DNA of 5,881 nt from Clostridiales bacterium (lineage in GTDB: Bacteria > Bacillota > Clostridia > Lachnospirales > WQUN01). Below, one piece after another: positions 1-5,881 of this stretch. A model generated the notes under the pieces. That model was not told the DNA's origin, did not search any database, and was given only the letters and a program-made list of their open reading frames with translations. The stretch spans positions 1 to 5,881 of the forward strand of contig JAISRJ010000021.1 in the NCBI GenBank assembly GCA_031273705.1. Reading direction: 5' to 3'. The stretch's first letter is position 1. Each line of letters begins with the position of its first letter. A program made the position numbers and the translations under genes.

Positions 1-708
1 GCCGGTGCCAATGGCGCTAACGGCGCAACAGGTCCAGCGGGTCCGGCGGGTCCGGTCGGCCCAGCCGGCGCCAACGGCGCTAACGGTGCTCAAGGCCCCA
101 CAGGCCCCACAGGTCCGGCAGGTCCGGCAGGTCCGGCGGGTCCACAAGGCCCACAAGGTCCACAAGGTCCTCCGGGATCATCATCTTTAGTCTATCTTGA
201 GCACGCCTACGCAGGTAAGAATCAAATAGGTCCGTATGCTTTTAATCTCACCGCCGGTACGGAATACCAGGTTGTGTTATCCGAATTTACCGTTTATAGT
301 TCGGTTGACGTCGGCCATGCAAACTCGCTCCGCGTTGAAATGGAAAGCAATTATATGATAGACTATTATGTCTCGGTTCACAATATGGCTTCTGTATCCG
401 CTAACCTAATATTGGCTTTCCGTGTAAACGGCGCTATTCAATATTCGACAGCGGTTCAAGGACTTATCGCCGCCGGTGGATATATAACACTGTCCGGGCA
501 AGCAATGACGCATCTCGTTTATGGAGACATTGTAGATCTTGTTCTGATTTCTGATCAAAGCATTACACTGGAATTAACCGCCAGTGTTGGCGCTAGATTG
601 TTTATTCGCAGTCTTGACGACGTGTATTATTACTACGACGCCGTCTCCGAAAGAACGGAATATGATCGTCTTGCGGTAGCTCGCAGATATCCGGTTCGCA
701 GAGTTTAA
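1..708 (+). CDS. Collagen-like protein with BclA/C1q-like C-terminal domain (5' end missing)
   Basis: The reading frame is open from base 1 to the TAA at 706-708 (235 codons visible), so the N-terminus lies upstream of the window. Residues 2-58 are 19 uninterrupted Gly-X-Y triplets (GAN, GAT, GPA, GPV, GAQ, GPT, GPQ, GPP), the signature of a bacterial collagen triple helix. Residues about 63-205 follow as a beta-rich domain whose end (GDIVDLVLISDQSITLEL, then ARLFIRSLD) resembles the BclA C-terminal, C1q/TNF-like trimerisation fold. In Bacillus BclA this fold caps hair-like exosporium filaments. The last ~30 residues form a tail starting DDVYYYYD and ending in an Arg-rich stretch (ARRYPVRRV). 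The protein is probably an extracellular or spore-surface trimeric filament. A GTG at 274 could be mistaken for a start, but the frame runs straight through it from the collagen tract. The collagen-like call is near certain from the triplets; the BclA-type head is inferred from pattern; spore versus cell surface cannot be decided because the N-terminus is absent. Confidence 0.9.
   Translation, partial: AGANGANGATGPAGPAGPVGPAGANGANGAQGPTGPTGPAGPAGPAGPQGPQGPQGPPGSSSLVYLEHAYAGKNQIGPYAFNLTAGTEYQVVLSEFTVYSSVDVGHANSLRVEMESNYMIDYYVSVHNMASVSANLILAFRVNGAIQYSTAVQGLIAAGGYITLSGQAMTHLVYGDIVDLVLISDQSITLELTASVGARLFIRSLDDVYYYYDAVSERTEYDRLAVARRYPVRRV
4..129 (+). repeat. Two tandem 63-bp (21-residue) units inside the collagen tract
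   Basis: Codons 2-22 and 23-43 encode two copies of one higher-order unit: GAN-GAN-GA(T/Q) followed by four GP-x triplets. The first copy is bases 4-66 and the second 67-129. They differ mainly at third codon positions and at a few Y residues (T/Q, A/T, V/A). Simpler GPA/GPQ/GPP triplets follow to base 174. More copies may lie upstream of the window. Such tracts commonly vary in length between strains. Confidence 0.75.
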
Positions 709-737
709 TCACGACAATTAATTTGTAACTAAGTAAG

Positions 738-777
738 AATGGGGTTACTTCGACTATACCGAAGCAACCCCATTTTA
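738..777 (+). terminator. Rho-independent terminator of the collagen-like gene
   Basis: It lies 30 bp after the stop codon. AATGGGGTT (738-746) pairs with AACCCCATT (766-774); an A-C mismatch (747/765) is followed by CTTCG (748-752) pairing with CGAAG (760-764 region) and a 7-nt loop. The stem runs into TTTT at 773-776 and a T-rich stretch. It should end the upstream transcript and separate it from the VWA gene. Confidence 0.88.
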
Positions 778-933
778 TATTTCACACCAAATATTGTATA
801 TTATCCGGATATCGATTAGATAAATTATACCTATTGTAACAAAGTTTGGTATCATTGGCCGACATGATCATCTTTCGTGATAGGCAATTCCATGTTAGTT
901 AAATGACATTAGTGTAATTATGTTTAAATTATA

Positions 934-961
934 TTGAATATATTTTTGATTGTGCTATAAT
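934..961 (+). promoter_or_regulatory. Sigma-A-type extended -10 promoter for the VWA gene
   Basis: TTGAAT (934-939, four of six consensus bases) is separated by 16 bp from a perfect TATAAT (956-961). The -10 box is preceded by TGC, giving an extended -10 (TGnTATAAT). Transcription would start near 968, leaving a leader of about 100 nt before the GTG at 1068. Confidence 0.75.
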
Positions 962-1021
962 CATTTGTGTCAGGAATGACTTTTCACGATAGGAGGATGA
1001 TAATACTTTAGTTTTTATGCA

Positions 1022-1047
1022 ATATTATGGATTATTAATCCAAATAT
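1022..1047 (+). promoter_or_regulatory. Inverted repeat/hairpin just upstream of the VWA ribosome-binding site
   Basis: ATATT (1022-1026) pairs with AATAT (1043-1047). With one bulged A, this stem continues into the GGATT/AATCC inverted repeat (1029-1041), giving about 11 bp in total with a 3-nt loop. It ends about 8 nt before the AAGGAGGT at 1055-1062. It could be an mRNA element affecting translation, or a DNA operator. AT-rich spacers produce such pairings by chance, so function is uncertain. Confidence 0.35.
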
Positions 1048-1054
1048 GTAAAAT

Positions 1055-1062
1055 AAGGAGGT
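1055..1062 (+). promoter_or_regulatory. Ribosome-binding site fixing the GTG start of the VWA gene
   Basis: AAGGAGGT, near-perfect complement of the 16S 3' end, lies 5 nt upstream of the GTG at 1068. An in-frame TAG at 1062-1064 excludes any longer product. The next codons encode a signal peptide, so GTG is the start. Confidence 0.9.
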
Positions 1063-1067
1063 AGTTA

Positions 1068-3350
1068 GTGATTAATAAGCGAGTTTCATCTGTAAAAACC
1101 CTACTTGCAATGTCGCTGATATGTGTTATGATCCTTGGAAGTTCTTTACAAGTATTTGCGGACTCCACGACATTGGGTGGGATATTAGAATTAGCGAGTC
1201 AAAGTAAAACAACACTTAAGACAGAACCGGATCTGCAATCAAGAAACAACAATGGCGATATTATCAGCGGTTTTAACAACAACGTTGACGCGGCTGCCGG
1301 TAGTGTAGGTATAGACAAACGCGTTGTAGATTTTGATGAGACGACGGCGACAGCCACCATACAAATTGACGTACAGGGCAAAGCTATTCTAGACAGCGGT
1401 TCACAGCCACTTGATGTCGTACTCCTTTACGATGTTTCCAAGAGTATGGACAAAACCGCCAACGGCAAAACCCGGTTACAGCACTCAAAAGATGCCGGCA
1501 ATGTCTTTACGGACATAATTCTAAATGAAGAAGGCATCAAACGGAATAATAAAATAGCGATCGTTTCTTTCCATACATTCGGTCGAACAGTTAGTGACTT
1601 TTCCAACTCCGCTTCTGAAATAACTAATGCTATCAACGCTTTAAATACTGACTATAAAGAAGAGGGCGGCGGCAATACAAATGCCCCTTCAGGTTTAATG
1701 ATAGCCCGCTCATTACTGGAAAGCACCAGAACCGATTCTAAGAAAATTATTATATTACTGGGTGACGGAGCGCAAAATATATTATTTGCTCCCAAGCGTA
1801 ATACCGAAAGCGACACTAGTCTAGAAAACTATATTGGATACACAAAAAATGGACCGATGCCCGTATCCAGCATGGCTACAGATTTTAAGAGTTTTCCTGA
1901 CGATTACTTCTTTAACTTAGAATATGGCAACTCTGTCGCTAATAATCGTATACTTAGTAACATCCTTGCTTTGGATATTACTTTGGCTAAAAAGATCAGC
2001 AACGCCACGATAGGTTTGGCAACTGAAATTAAAACCGCTAACCCCGATTGGCTCATATATACAGTCGGACTGGGATTGCCACAGGAAGCGGATGAGGATT
2101 CCAGCAATGATTTCGAGGAGGTTTACGCTCACAAGACATTACGAGCGGTGGCGTCCAGCTCGAAACATTACTTTGAAATAGACCCGGCGGTAGAAGACTT
2201 AAACGCGATTTACAAGTCGGTAGCGGGCACTTTGATGTCAGCCGGTTCAAATGCGGTTGTAACGGAAGTTTTACATAGTATGGTTGAATTGGTAGGCACC
2301 CCCGTATCCGATTATATGACGGGCAAACAACCTACGGTAAGCGGTAAAACGATTACGTGGGAGATAGGTGAAGTGCCTTCCGAAACCCCGGCGACTATGA
2401 GATATCAGATCAAGATAACCCCAGAGTTAGTCGGTGAGATTCCGTTGCACGATTCTTCCAAGATCGATTATATATCGGCTTCGACAGATGACAGCGTAAG
2501 TCAAACATTTCCTGGAGATTCCGGCATATTCGCCTCCAGTATCGATATTGAAGTCGAATTAACAGACGCGGCAAATCTAAGCAAGACTAATAGATTGTTT
2601 ACAATCGATATTAACGGTGTAAATAAGATCCTTGATTTAACCGACAGTGCATTCGAGAGTATCCGTTACTATGTTTACTCGACAAATGAAGGCAATATTT
2701 CAGAACCGATCAGCATGTCGGCAAAACTTACGGAAAATCAAATTAACGCCGGATATAATGTCAGTTATGTTAATGCGAACAATTCTTCCCTAATAAAAAC
2801 TATAGAGAATATTATAAATACCAATGGTCATTATAATAACGATATAAGCGGCAAGAAGATGGTAATCGGTTTTGATGGATCAAATAAAAATCGATCGACT
2901 TATCCAAGACTTACATTTACAATGCAGCAGTACGGTTCACCTGTAGTAACGCCTAAACCGGGCAATAATAATACGAATACGACAGAACCTAACAATGCTA
3001 CGCCATACCCGACAGCCGGAGCGACATATCCACCGCTTTCAAGCGGCACCGACAATGATAATGAAGGCGGCATGGGCGGCATGGCCTACGCATTTGATGA
3101 TTCTTCCAATGACTACGACACAGCTCCTCCGTTAGGTGGAAACGCCTCTAATGACGACAGCGATACAGTTGATATTGAAAGTGATGATACTCCGTTTGGT
3201 CTTGGCGGTTTGTCTGACAAAGACAAGAGTAACCCTGAAACAAGAGAAAATGTCACTCTCTTTATAGCGATTGTCGTCGTCCAGTTGATTGCTGTTGTAG
3301 GTTTGTATATTACGTTTAAGAATCGCAAGCGCAGAAGAGCCTCCAGATAA
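1068..3350 (+). CDS. Secreted, C-terminally anchored von Willebrand factor A (VWA) surface protein
   Basis: 760 residues. Residues 1-31 form a signal peptide: basic start (INKR), hydrophobic core, likely cut after VFA before D32. Residues about 82-105 form a beta segment, and a VWA domain spans roughly 115-392. Its metal-ion-dependent adhesion site is complete: DVSKS (D122, S124, S126), T204 in the GGGNT loop, and D233 in LLGDG. About 65 extra residues (236-300) sit after D233. Residues 396-475 (with TWEIGEVP) look like the beta-sandwich that often follows VWA in Gram-positive adhesins and pilus-tip proteins. Residues 490-622 are a stalk region I do not recognise. Residues 624-720 are an Asn/Thr/Pro then Asp/Ser/Gly-rich linker. 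The end is NPETR (722-726), hydrophobic 729-750 and a KNRKRRRASR tail, the layout of a sorting signal but without LPxTG. The only Cys I see is in the signal peptide. The gene has its own promoter and terminator. Likely role is metal-dependent adhesion or surface assembly; the ligand is unknown. Class is sure, function inferred. Confidence 0.93.
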   Translation: MINKRVSSVKTLLAMSLICVMILGSSLQVFADSTTLGGILELASQSKTTLKTEPDLQSRNNNGDIISGFNNNVDAAAGSVGIDKRVVDFDETTATATIQIDVQGKAILDSGSQPLDVVLLYDVSKSMDKTANGKTRLQHSKDAGNVFTDIILNEEGIKRNNKIAIVSFHTFGRTVSDFSNSASEITNAINALNTDYKEEGGGNTNAPSGLMIARSLLESTRTDSKKIIILLGDGAQNILFAPKRNTESDTSLENYIGYTKNGPMPVSSMATDFKSFPDDYFFNLEYGNSVANNRILSNILALDITLAKKISNATIGLATEIKTANPDWLIYTVGLGLPQEADEDSSNDFEEVYAHKTLRAVASSSKHYFEIDPAVEDLNAIYKSVAGTLMSAGSNAVVTEVLHSMVELVGTPVSDYMTGKQPTVSGKTITWEIGEVPSETPATMRYQIKITPELVGEIPLHDSSKIDYISASTDDSVSQTFPGDSGIFASSIDIEVELTDAANLSKTNRLFTIDINGVNKILDLTDSAFESIRYYVYSTNEGNISEPISMSAKLTENQINAGYNVSYVNANNSSLIKTIENIINTNGHYNNDISGKKMVIGFDGSNKNRSTYPRLTFTMQQYGSPVVTPKPGNNNTNTTEPNNATPYPTAGATYPPLSSGTDNDNEGGMGGMAYAFDDSSNDYDTAPPLGGNASNDDSDTVDIESDDTPFGLGGLSDKDKSNPETRENVTLFIAIVVVQLIAVVGLYITFKNRKRRRASR

Positions 3351-3370
3351 CTAAAATATATAGAACGACC

Positions 3371-3402
3371 CGGTAGGAATTTATTATTCCTGCCGTTTTT
3401 TT
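3371..3402 (+). terminator. Rho-independent terminator of the VWA gene
   Basis: CGGTAGGAAT (3371-3380) pairs with ATTCCTGCCG (3386-3395) over 10 bp with one T-G wobble and a TTATT loop, followed directly by seven T (3396-3402). It begins 20 bp after the stop codon. This is a textbook intrinsic terminator. Confidence 0.95.
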
Positions 3403-3403
3403 C

Positions 3404-3432
3404 TTGCAAGACATGACAACTTGTTGTAAAAT
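3404..3432 (+). promoter_or_regulatory. Sigma-A-type promoter for leuS
   Basis: TTGCAA (3404-3409, four of six) is separated by 17 bp from TAAAAT (3427-3432, five of six). It starts one base after the preceding T-run, so terminator and promoter are packed back to back. Transcription from about 3439 would give a leader of only about 38 nt. A weaker alternative is TTGTTG (3421-3426) with GATAAT (3443-3448). Confidence 0.6.
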
Positions 3433-3464
3433 GCGGTAAAAGGATAATATGTCTCTAATAGAAA

Positions 3465-3472
3465 AAAGGTGA
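3465..3472 (+). promoter_or_regulatory. Ribosome-binding site of leuS
   Basis: AAAGGTGA lies 4 nt before the ATG at 3477. An in-frame TAG at 3459-3461 rules out a longer protein, and the N-terminus matches the usual LeuRS start (YDFSKIESKWRKVWE). Confidence 0.8.
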
Positions 3473-3476
3473 ACGT

Positions 3477-5881
3477 ATGGAAAAATATGATTTTTCCAAG
3501 ATTGAATCTAAGTGGCGTAAGGTTTGGGAAGATAAGCCGATAAATAAAGACAGTTCGCGTCCTAAGTTTTATTGTCTGGATATGTTTCCCTATCCTTCAG
3601 GTTCCGGGCTGCATGTAGGGCATTGGCGTGGCTATGTGCTTAGTGATGTTTTAAGCCGGTATAAAATTCTTAGCGGCTATCATGTTCTACACCCAATGGG
3701 TTGGGACGCCTTTGGATTGCCCGCCGAAAATTACGCGATTAAAATGGGGATTCATCCCGCAATCGGCGTAAAAAACAATGTGGACAATTTCCGCCGCCAA
3801 TTGAAAGAGATTAGCGCCGCGTATGATTGGAGTCGTGAAATAAACACCGTCGATCCGGAATACTATCGATGGACGCAGTGGATCTTTGTAAAAATGTTTA
3901 ACGCGGGGCTGGCGTATGAAAAAGAGATGCCGCTTAACTGGTGTCCGCGCTGCAAAGCGGTTCTCGCGAATGAAGAAGCCCATGACGGCGTATGCGAGCG
4001 CTGCAAGACTCCGGTTACCAAAAAATTGACCCGTCAATGGATGTTGAAGATTACTGCCTACGCCGATCGACTGCTGGAAGATCTGCAAACCCTGGATTGG
4101 CCGGATAAAGTTATAAAAATGCAAAGTGATTGGATAGGCAAGAGCTATGGCGCTGAAATAGATTTTACTATCAGTGGTTCGACCGAAACCATAAAAGTTT
4201 TTACTACACGTCCGGATACCTTGTTTGGGGCTACTTTCATGGTGTTGTCTCCCGAACATCCCCTGGTCAGCAAAATAACGACTGTTGAGCGCAAAGTCGA
4301 GATGGAAGAATATTGCCGACAAGCCGCCGCGCGTTCTTCGGTAGACCGCATGGCGGATAAGAACAAAACAGGCGTTTTCTCCGGCTCGTATGGCATAAAT
4401 CCACTGAATAACGCTCAAATTCAAATTTGGATTTCCGATTACGTTTTGGCGGATTATGGTACCGGCGCTATTATGTGCGTTCCCGCTCACGACGAGCGCG
4501 ATTTTGAATTCGCCAAGAAATTCAAATTGCCGATTGTCGAAGTTATCAGCAAAGACGGGCAAACTTCGGAATTGAAAGAAGCCTATGTCGGAGAAGGCGT
4601 AATGGTTAATTCACAACAGTTTGACGGCATTACTTCCTCCGACGCTAAAGAAGTTATCGCGAACTATCTGCAGCGGAACGGAATAGGTCAAAGGACTGTT
4701 AATTACAAGCTGCGCGACTGGGTATTCTCTCGTCAGCGCTATTGGGGTGAGCCAATACCGGTTATCCACTGTGAAAAATGCGGCGCGGTCGCGGTTCCGG
4801 AAGAAGATCTGCCCGTCGTTCTACCCGATGTGTCTTCGTATCAACCTACGGATACTGGCGCTTCACCACTGGCTAATATAGAAAGCTGGGTAAATACCAC
4901 ATGTCCGTCCTGCGGCGGATCCGCGAAGCGCGAAACTAACACAATGCCTCAATGGGCCGGCTCCAGTTGGTACTTCTTGCGCTACGCTGATCCACATAAC
5001 GCGCAAGAACTCGCAAGTAAGGAAGCCTTACAATCATGGCTACCCGTAGATTATTATGTGGGCGGCGTAGAGCACGCGGTTTTGCACTTATTATACGCTC
5101 GGTTTTATACAAAGTTCCTGTATGATATCGGAGCGGTAGAGTTTACGGAGCCATTCAAGAAATTGTTTAATCAAGGTATGATCACAAAAGATGGGCACAA
5201 AATGGATAAATCTGGCAAGAACTATGTTTCTCCCGACGATATTGTTCGACGCTATGGTTGCGATTCTTTGCGCATGTATGAATTGTTTGTCGGACCCCCT
5301 GAACTGGACAGCGAATGGGATGAACGATCGATAGAGGGCGTTTCGCGCTTTTTGAATAGAATTTGGAGTTTAGTAAACGGACATTATCCTAAAAACGCAA
5401 AACCCTCACACGCAGTCGAGCAAACTCGGCATAAAATGATTTATCAGATTACAACCCGTCTGGAGAACTGGTCTTTGAATACCGTGATCAGCGGTTTTAT
5501 GGAATATAGTAACAAGCTTACGGATTTGGCGAAAACATCGGGTCTGGATAGAGAAACCCTTGATAAATTTATCATTATGCTGGCACCTTTCGCCCCGCAC
5601 TTTTCTGAGGAGCTTTGGGAGCGAACCGGTCATAGCTATTCTGTATTTGACCAACAGTGGCCTTCTTTTGATGAGGATAAACTAAAGGAGGATACTGTCA
5701 AAATCGCGGTTCAGATAAACGGCAAACTGCGTGACTCGATAGAAATTCCCGCCGACGCGGAGAAAGAAACCGCCGTATCCATTGCGAAACAGGCTTTGGG
5801 CGATCGATTTGACTCATCACAAATTATTAAGGAAATCTTTGTACCCGGGCGGATAGTCAATTTTGTAATAAAGCCCTTGCG
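3477..5881 (+). CDS. leuS: Leucyl-tRNA synthetase (3' end just outside the window)
   Basis: Class I aminoacyl-tRNA synthetase that joins leucine to tRNA-Leu using ATP in the cytoplasm and hydrolyses mischarged tRNA. The frame is open for 801 codons from ATG 3477 to the window edge; the last residues (IFVPGRIVNFVIKPL) match the usual C-terminus, so only a few codons should be missing. In order: HVGH (46-49), the HIGH ATP motif; a zinc-knuckle-like Cys set (C156, C159, C173, C176); the CP1 editing domain with TTRPDT (243-248) and HDERD (338-342, D342 being the expected editing Asp); RQRYWGEP (from 419); a second CxxC pair set (C432, C435, C476, C479); the tRNA/catalytic segment VGGVEHAVLHLLYARF; KMDKS (575-579), where most LeuRS have KMSKS; the anticodon-binding domain; and the C-terminal QINGKLR (746-752). 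The long leucine-specific insertion seen before KMSKS in E. coli is absent, as is usual in Firmicutes. The adjacent surface genes seem unrelated. Identity is certain. Confidence 0.98.
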   Translation, partial: MEKYDFSKIESKWRKVWEDKPINKDSSRPKFYCLDMFPYPSGSGLHVGHWRGYVLSDVLSRYKILSGYHVLHPMGWDAFGLPAENYAIKMGIHPAIGVKNNVDNFRRQLKEISAAYDWSREINTVDPEYYRWTQWIFVKMFNAGLAYEKEMPLNWCPRCKAVLANEEAHDGVCERCKTPVTKKLTRQWMLKITAYADRLLEDLQTLDWPDKVIKMQSDWIGKSYGAEIDFTISGSTETIKVFTTRPDTLFGATFMVLSPEHPLVSKITTVERKVEMEEYCRQAAARSSVDRMADKNKTGVFSGSYGINPLNNAQIQIWISDYVLADYGTGAIMCVPAHDERDFEFAKKFKLPIVEVISKDGQTSELKEAYVGEGVMVNSQQFDGITSSDAKEVIANYLQRNGIGQRTVNYKLRDWVFSRQRYWGEPIPVIHCEKCGAVAVPEEDLPVVLPDVSSYQPTDTGASPLANIESWVNTTCPSCGGSAKRETNTMPQWAGSSWYFLRYADPHNAQELASKEALQSWLPVDYYVGGVEHAVLHLLYARFYTKFLYDIGAVEFTEPFKKLFNQGMITKDGHKMDKSGKNYVSPDDIVRRYGCDSLRMYELFVGPPELDSEWDERSIEGVSRFLNRIWSLVNGHYPKNAKPSHAVEQTRHKMIYQITTRLENWSLNTVISGFMEYSNKLTDLAKTSGLDRETLDKFIIMLAPFAPHFSEELWERTGHSYSVFDQQWPSFDEDKLKEDTVKIAVQINGKLRDSIEIPADAEKETAVSIAKQALGDRFDSSQIIKEIFVPGRIVNFVIKPL

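Larger units (their letters stand above)
709..1067. other. 359-bp AT-rich intergenic spacer
   Basis: No gene is supported here. The spacer contains the collagen-gene terminator (738-777), short palindromes at 802-811 (TATCCGGATA), 811-816 (ATCGAT) and 864-871 (ATGATCAT), a weak imperfect hairpin at 854-888, the extended -10 promoter at 934-961, and a leader of about 100 nt ending in the ribosome-binding site of the VWA gene. A 15-codon ORF (1017-1064) lies in the leader but has no well-spaced ribosome-binding site. I recognise no known riboswitch or tRNA. Confidence 0.7.

Noticed and set aside
5..190. Arg/Val-rich ORF in the second + frame over the collagen tract
   Set aside because: It is a shadow of the Gly-X-Y repeat DNA read out of frame. 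The first frame carries the triplets and continues into a folded domain with a terminator after it.
274..708. Separate gene starting at GTG 274
   Set aside because: The same frame is open back to base 1 through the collagen triplets, and no ribosome-binding site precedes 274. It is an internal codon.
854..888. Possible riboswitch or small RNA hairpin
   Set aside because: The stem is short and interrupted, lies upstream of the predicted promoter, has no terminator after it, and matches no riboswitch core I know.
1017..1064. 15-codon leader peptide (MQYYGLLIQICKIRR) before the VWA gene
   Set aside because: The nearest AGGAGG (991-996) is 20 nt away, the stop lies inside the VWA ribosome-binding site, and there is no run of regulatory codons. 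Chance is the simplest explanation.
1104..1160. Lipoprotein signal using the Cys at residue 19
   Set aside because: The residues before the Cys (SLI) do not fit a lipobox, which needs Gly, Ala or Ser at -1. A standard signal peptidase I site (VFA before D32) fits better.
3113..3409. 98-codon minus-strand ORF over the VWA gene end
   Set aside because: It overlaps the membrane anchor and terminator of the VWA gene in antisense and has no ribosome-binding site or domain I can see.
3687..4562. 291-codon ORF on the minus strand
   Set aside because: It lies wholly antisense to the conserved LeuRS catalytic and editing domains, shows no recognisable motif, and is explained by leuS codon composition.

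Overview
The window looks like chromosomal DNA from an uncultured-type Firmicute, most likely a Clostridia relative. Four things point that way: the LeuRS lacks the long insertion found before the KMSKS loop in the E. coli enzyme, ribosome-binding sites are strong AGGAGG/AAAGGTGA types, promoters are sigma-A-like, and cell-surface genes are of a kind common in Gram-positive bacteria. The species cannot be fixed from the sequence alone. Coding DNA has moderate GC and the spacers are AT-rich.

Layout: three genes on the + strand, each apparently its own transcription unit. (1) Positions 1-708 hold the 3' part of a collagen-like surface or exosporium-type protein, with 19 Gly-X-Y triplets followed by a BclA/C1q-like C-terminal domain. 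It ends at a clear intrinsic terminator (738-777). (2) A 359-bp AT-rich spacer carries an extended -10 promoter (934-961), a leader of about 100 nt with a hairpin just upstream of the ribosome-binding site, and then a GTG-initiated 760-residue secreted von Willebrand factor A protein (1068-3350). That protein has a complete MIDAS metal site, stalk domains, an Asn/Thr/Pro then Asp/Ser-rich linker, and a C-terminal NPETR + hydrophobic segment + basic tail that resembles a non-canonical sortase signal. A second intrinsic terminator follows (3371-3402). (3) A leuS promoter (3404-3432) begins one base after that terminator's T-run and drives leucyl-tRNA synthetase (3477 to the window end, 801 codons visible, cut a few residues before its expected end).

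The first two genes both encode extracellular proteins and could serve the same cell or spore surface, but terminators and promoters separate them, so a functional link is inference. leuS is housekeeping and looks unrelated. The points most worth a second look are the NPETR anchor signal, the RrgA-like insert in the VWA domain, the KMDKS variant of the LeuRS signature loop, and the lack of room for a T-box before leuS. I saw no RNA gene, CRISPR array, insertion sequence or obvious new multi-gene system.
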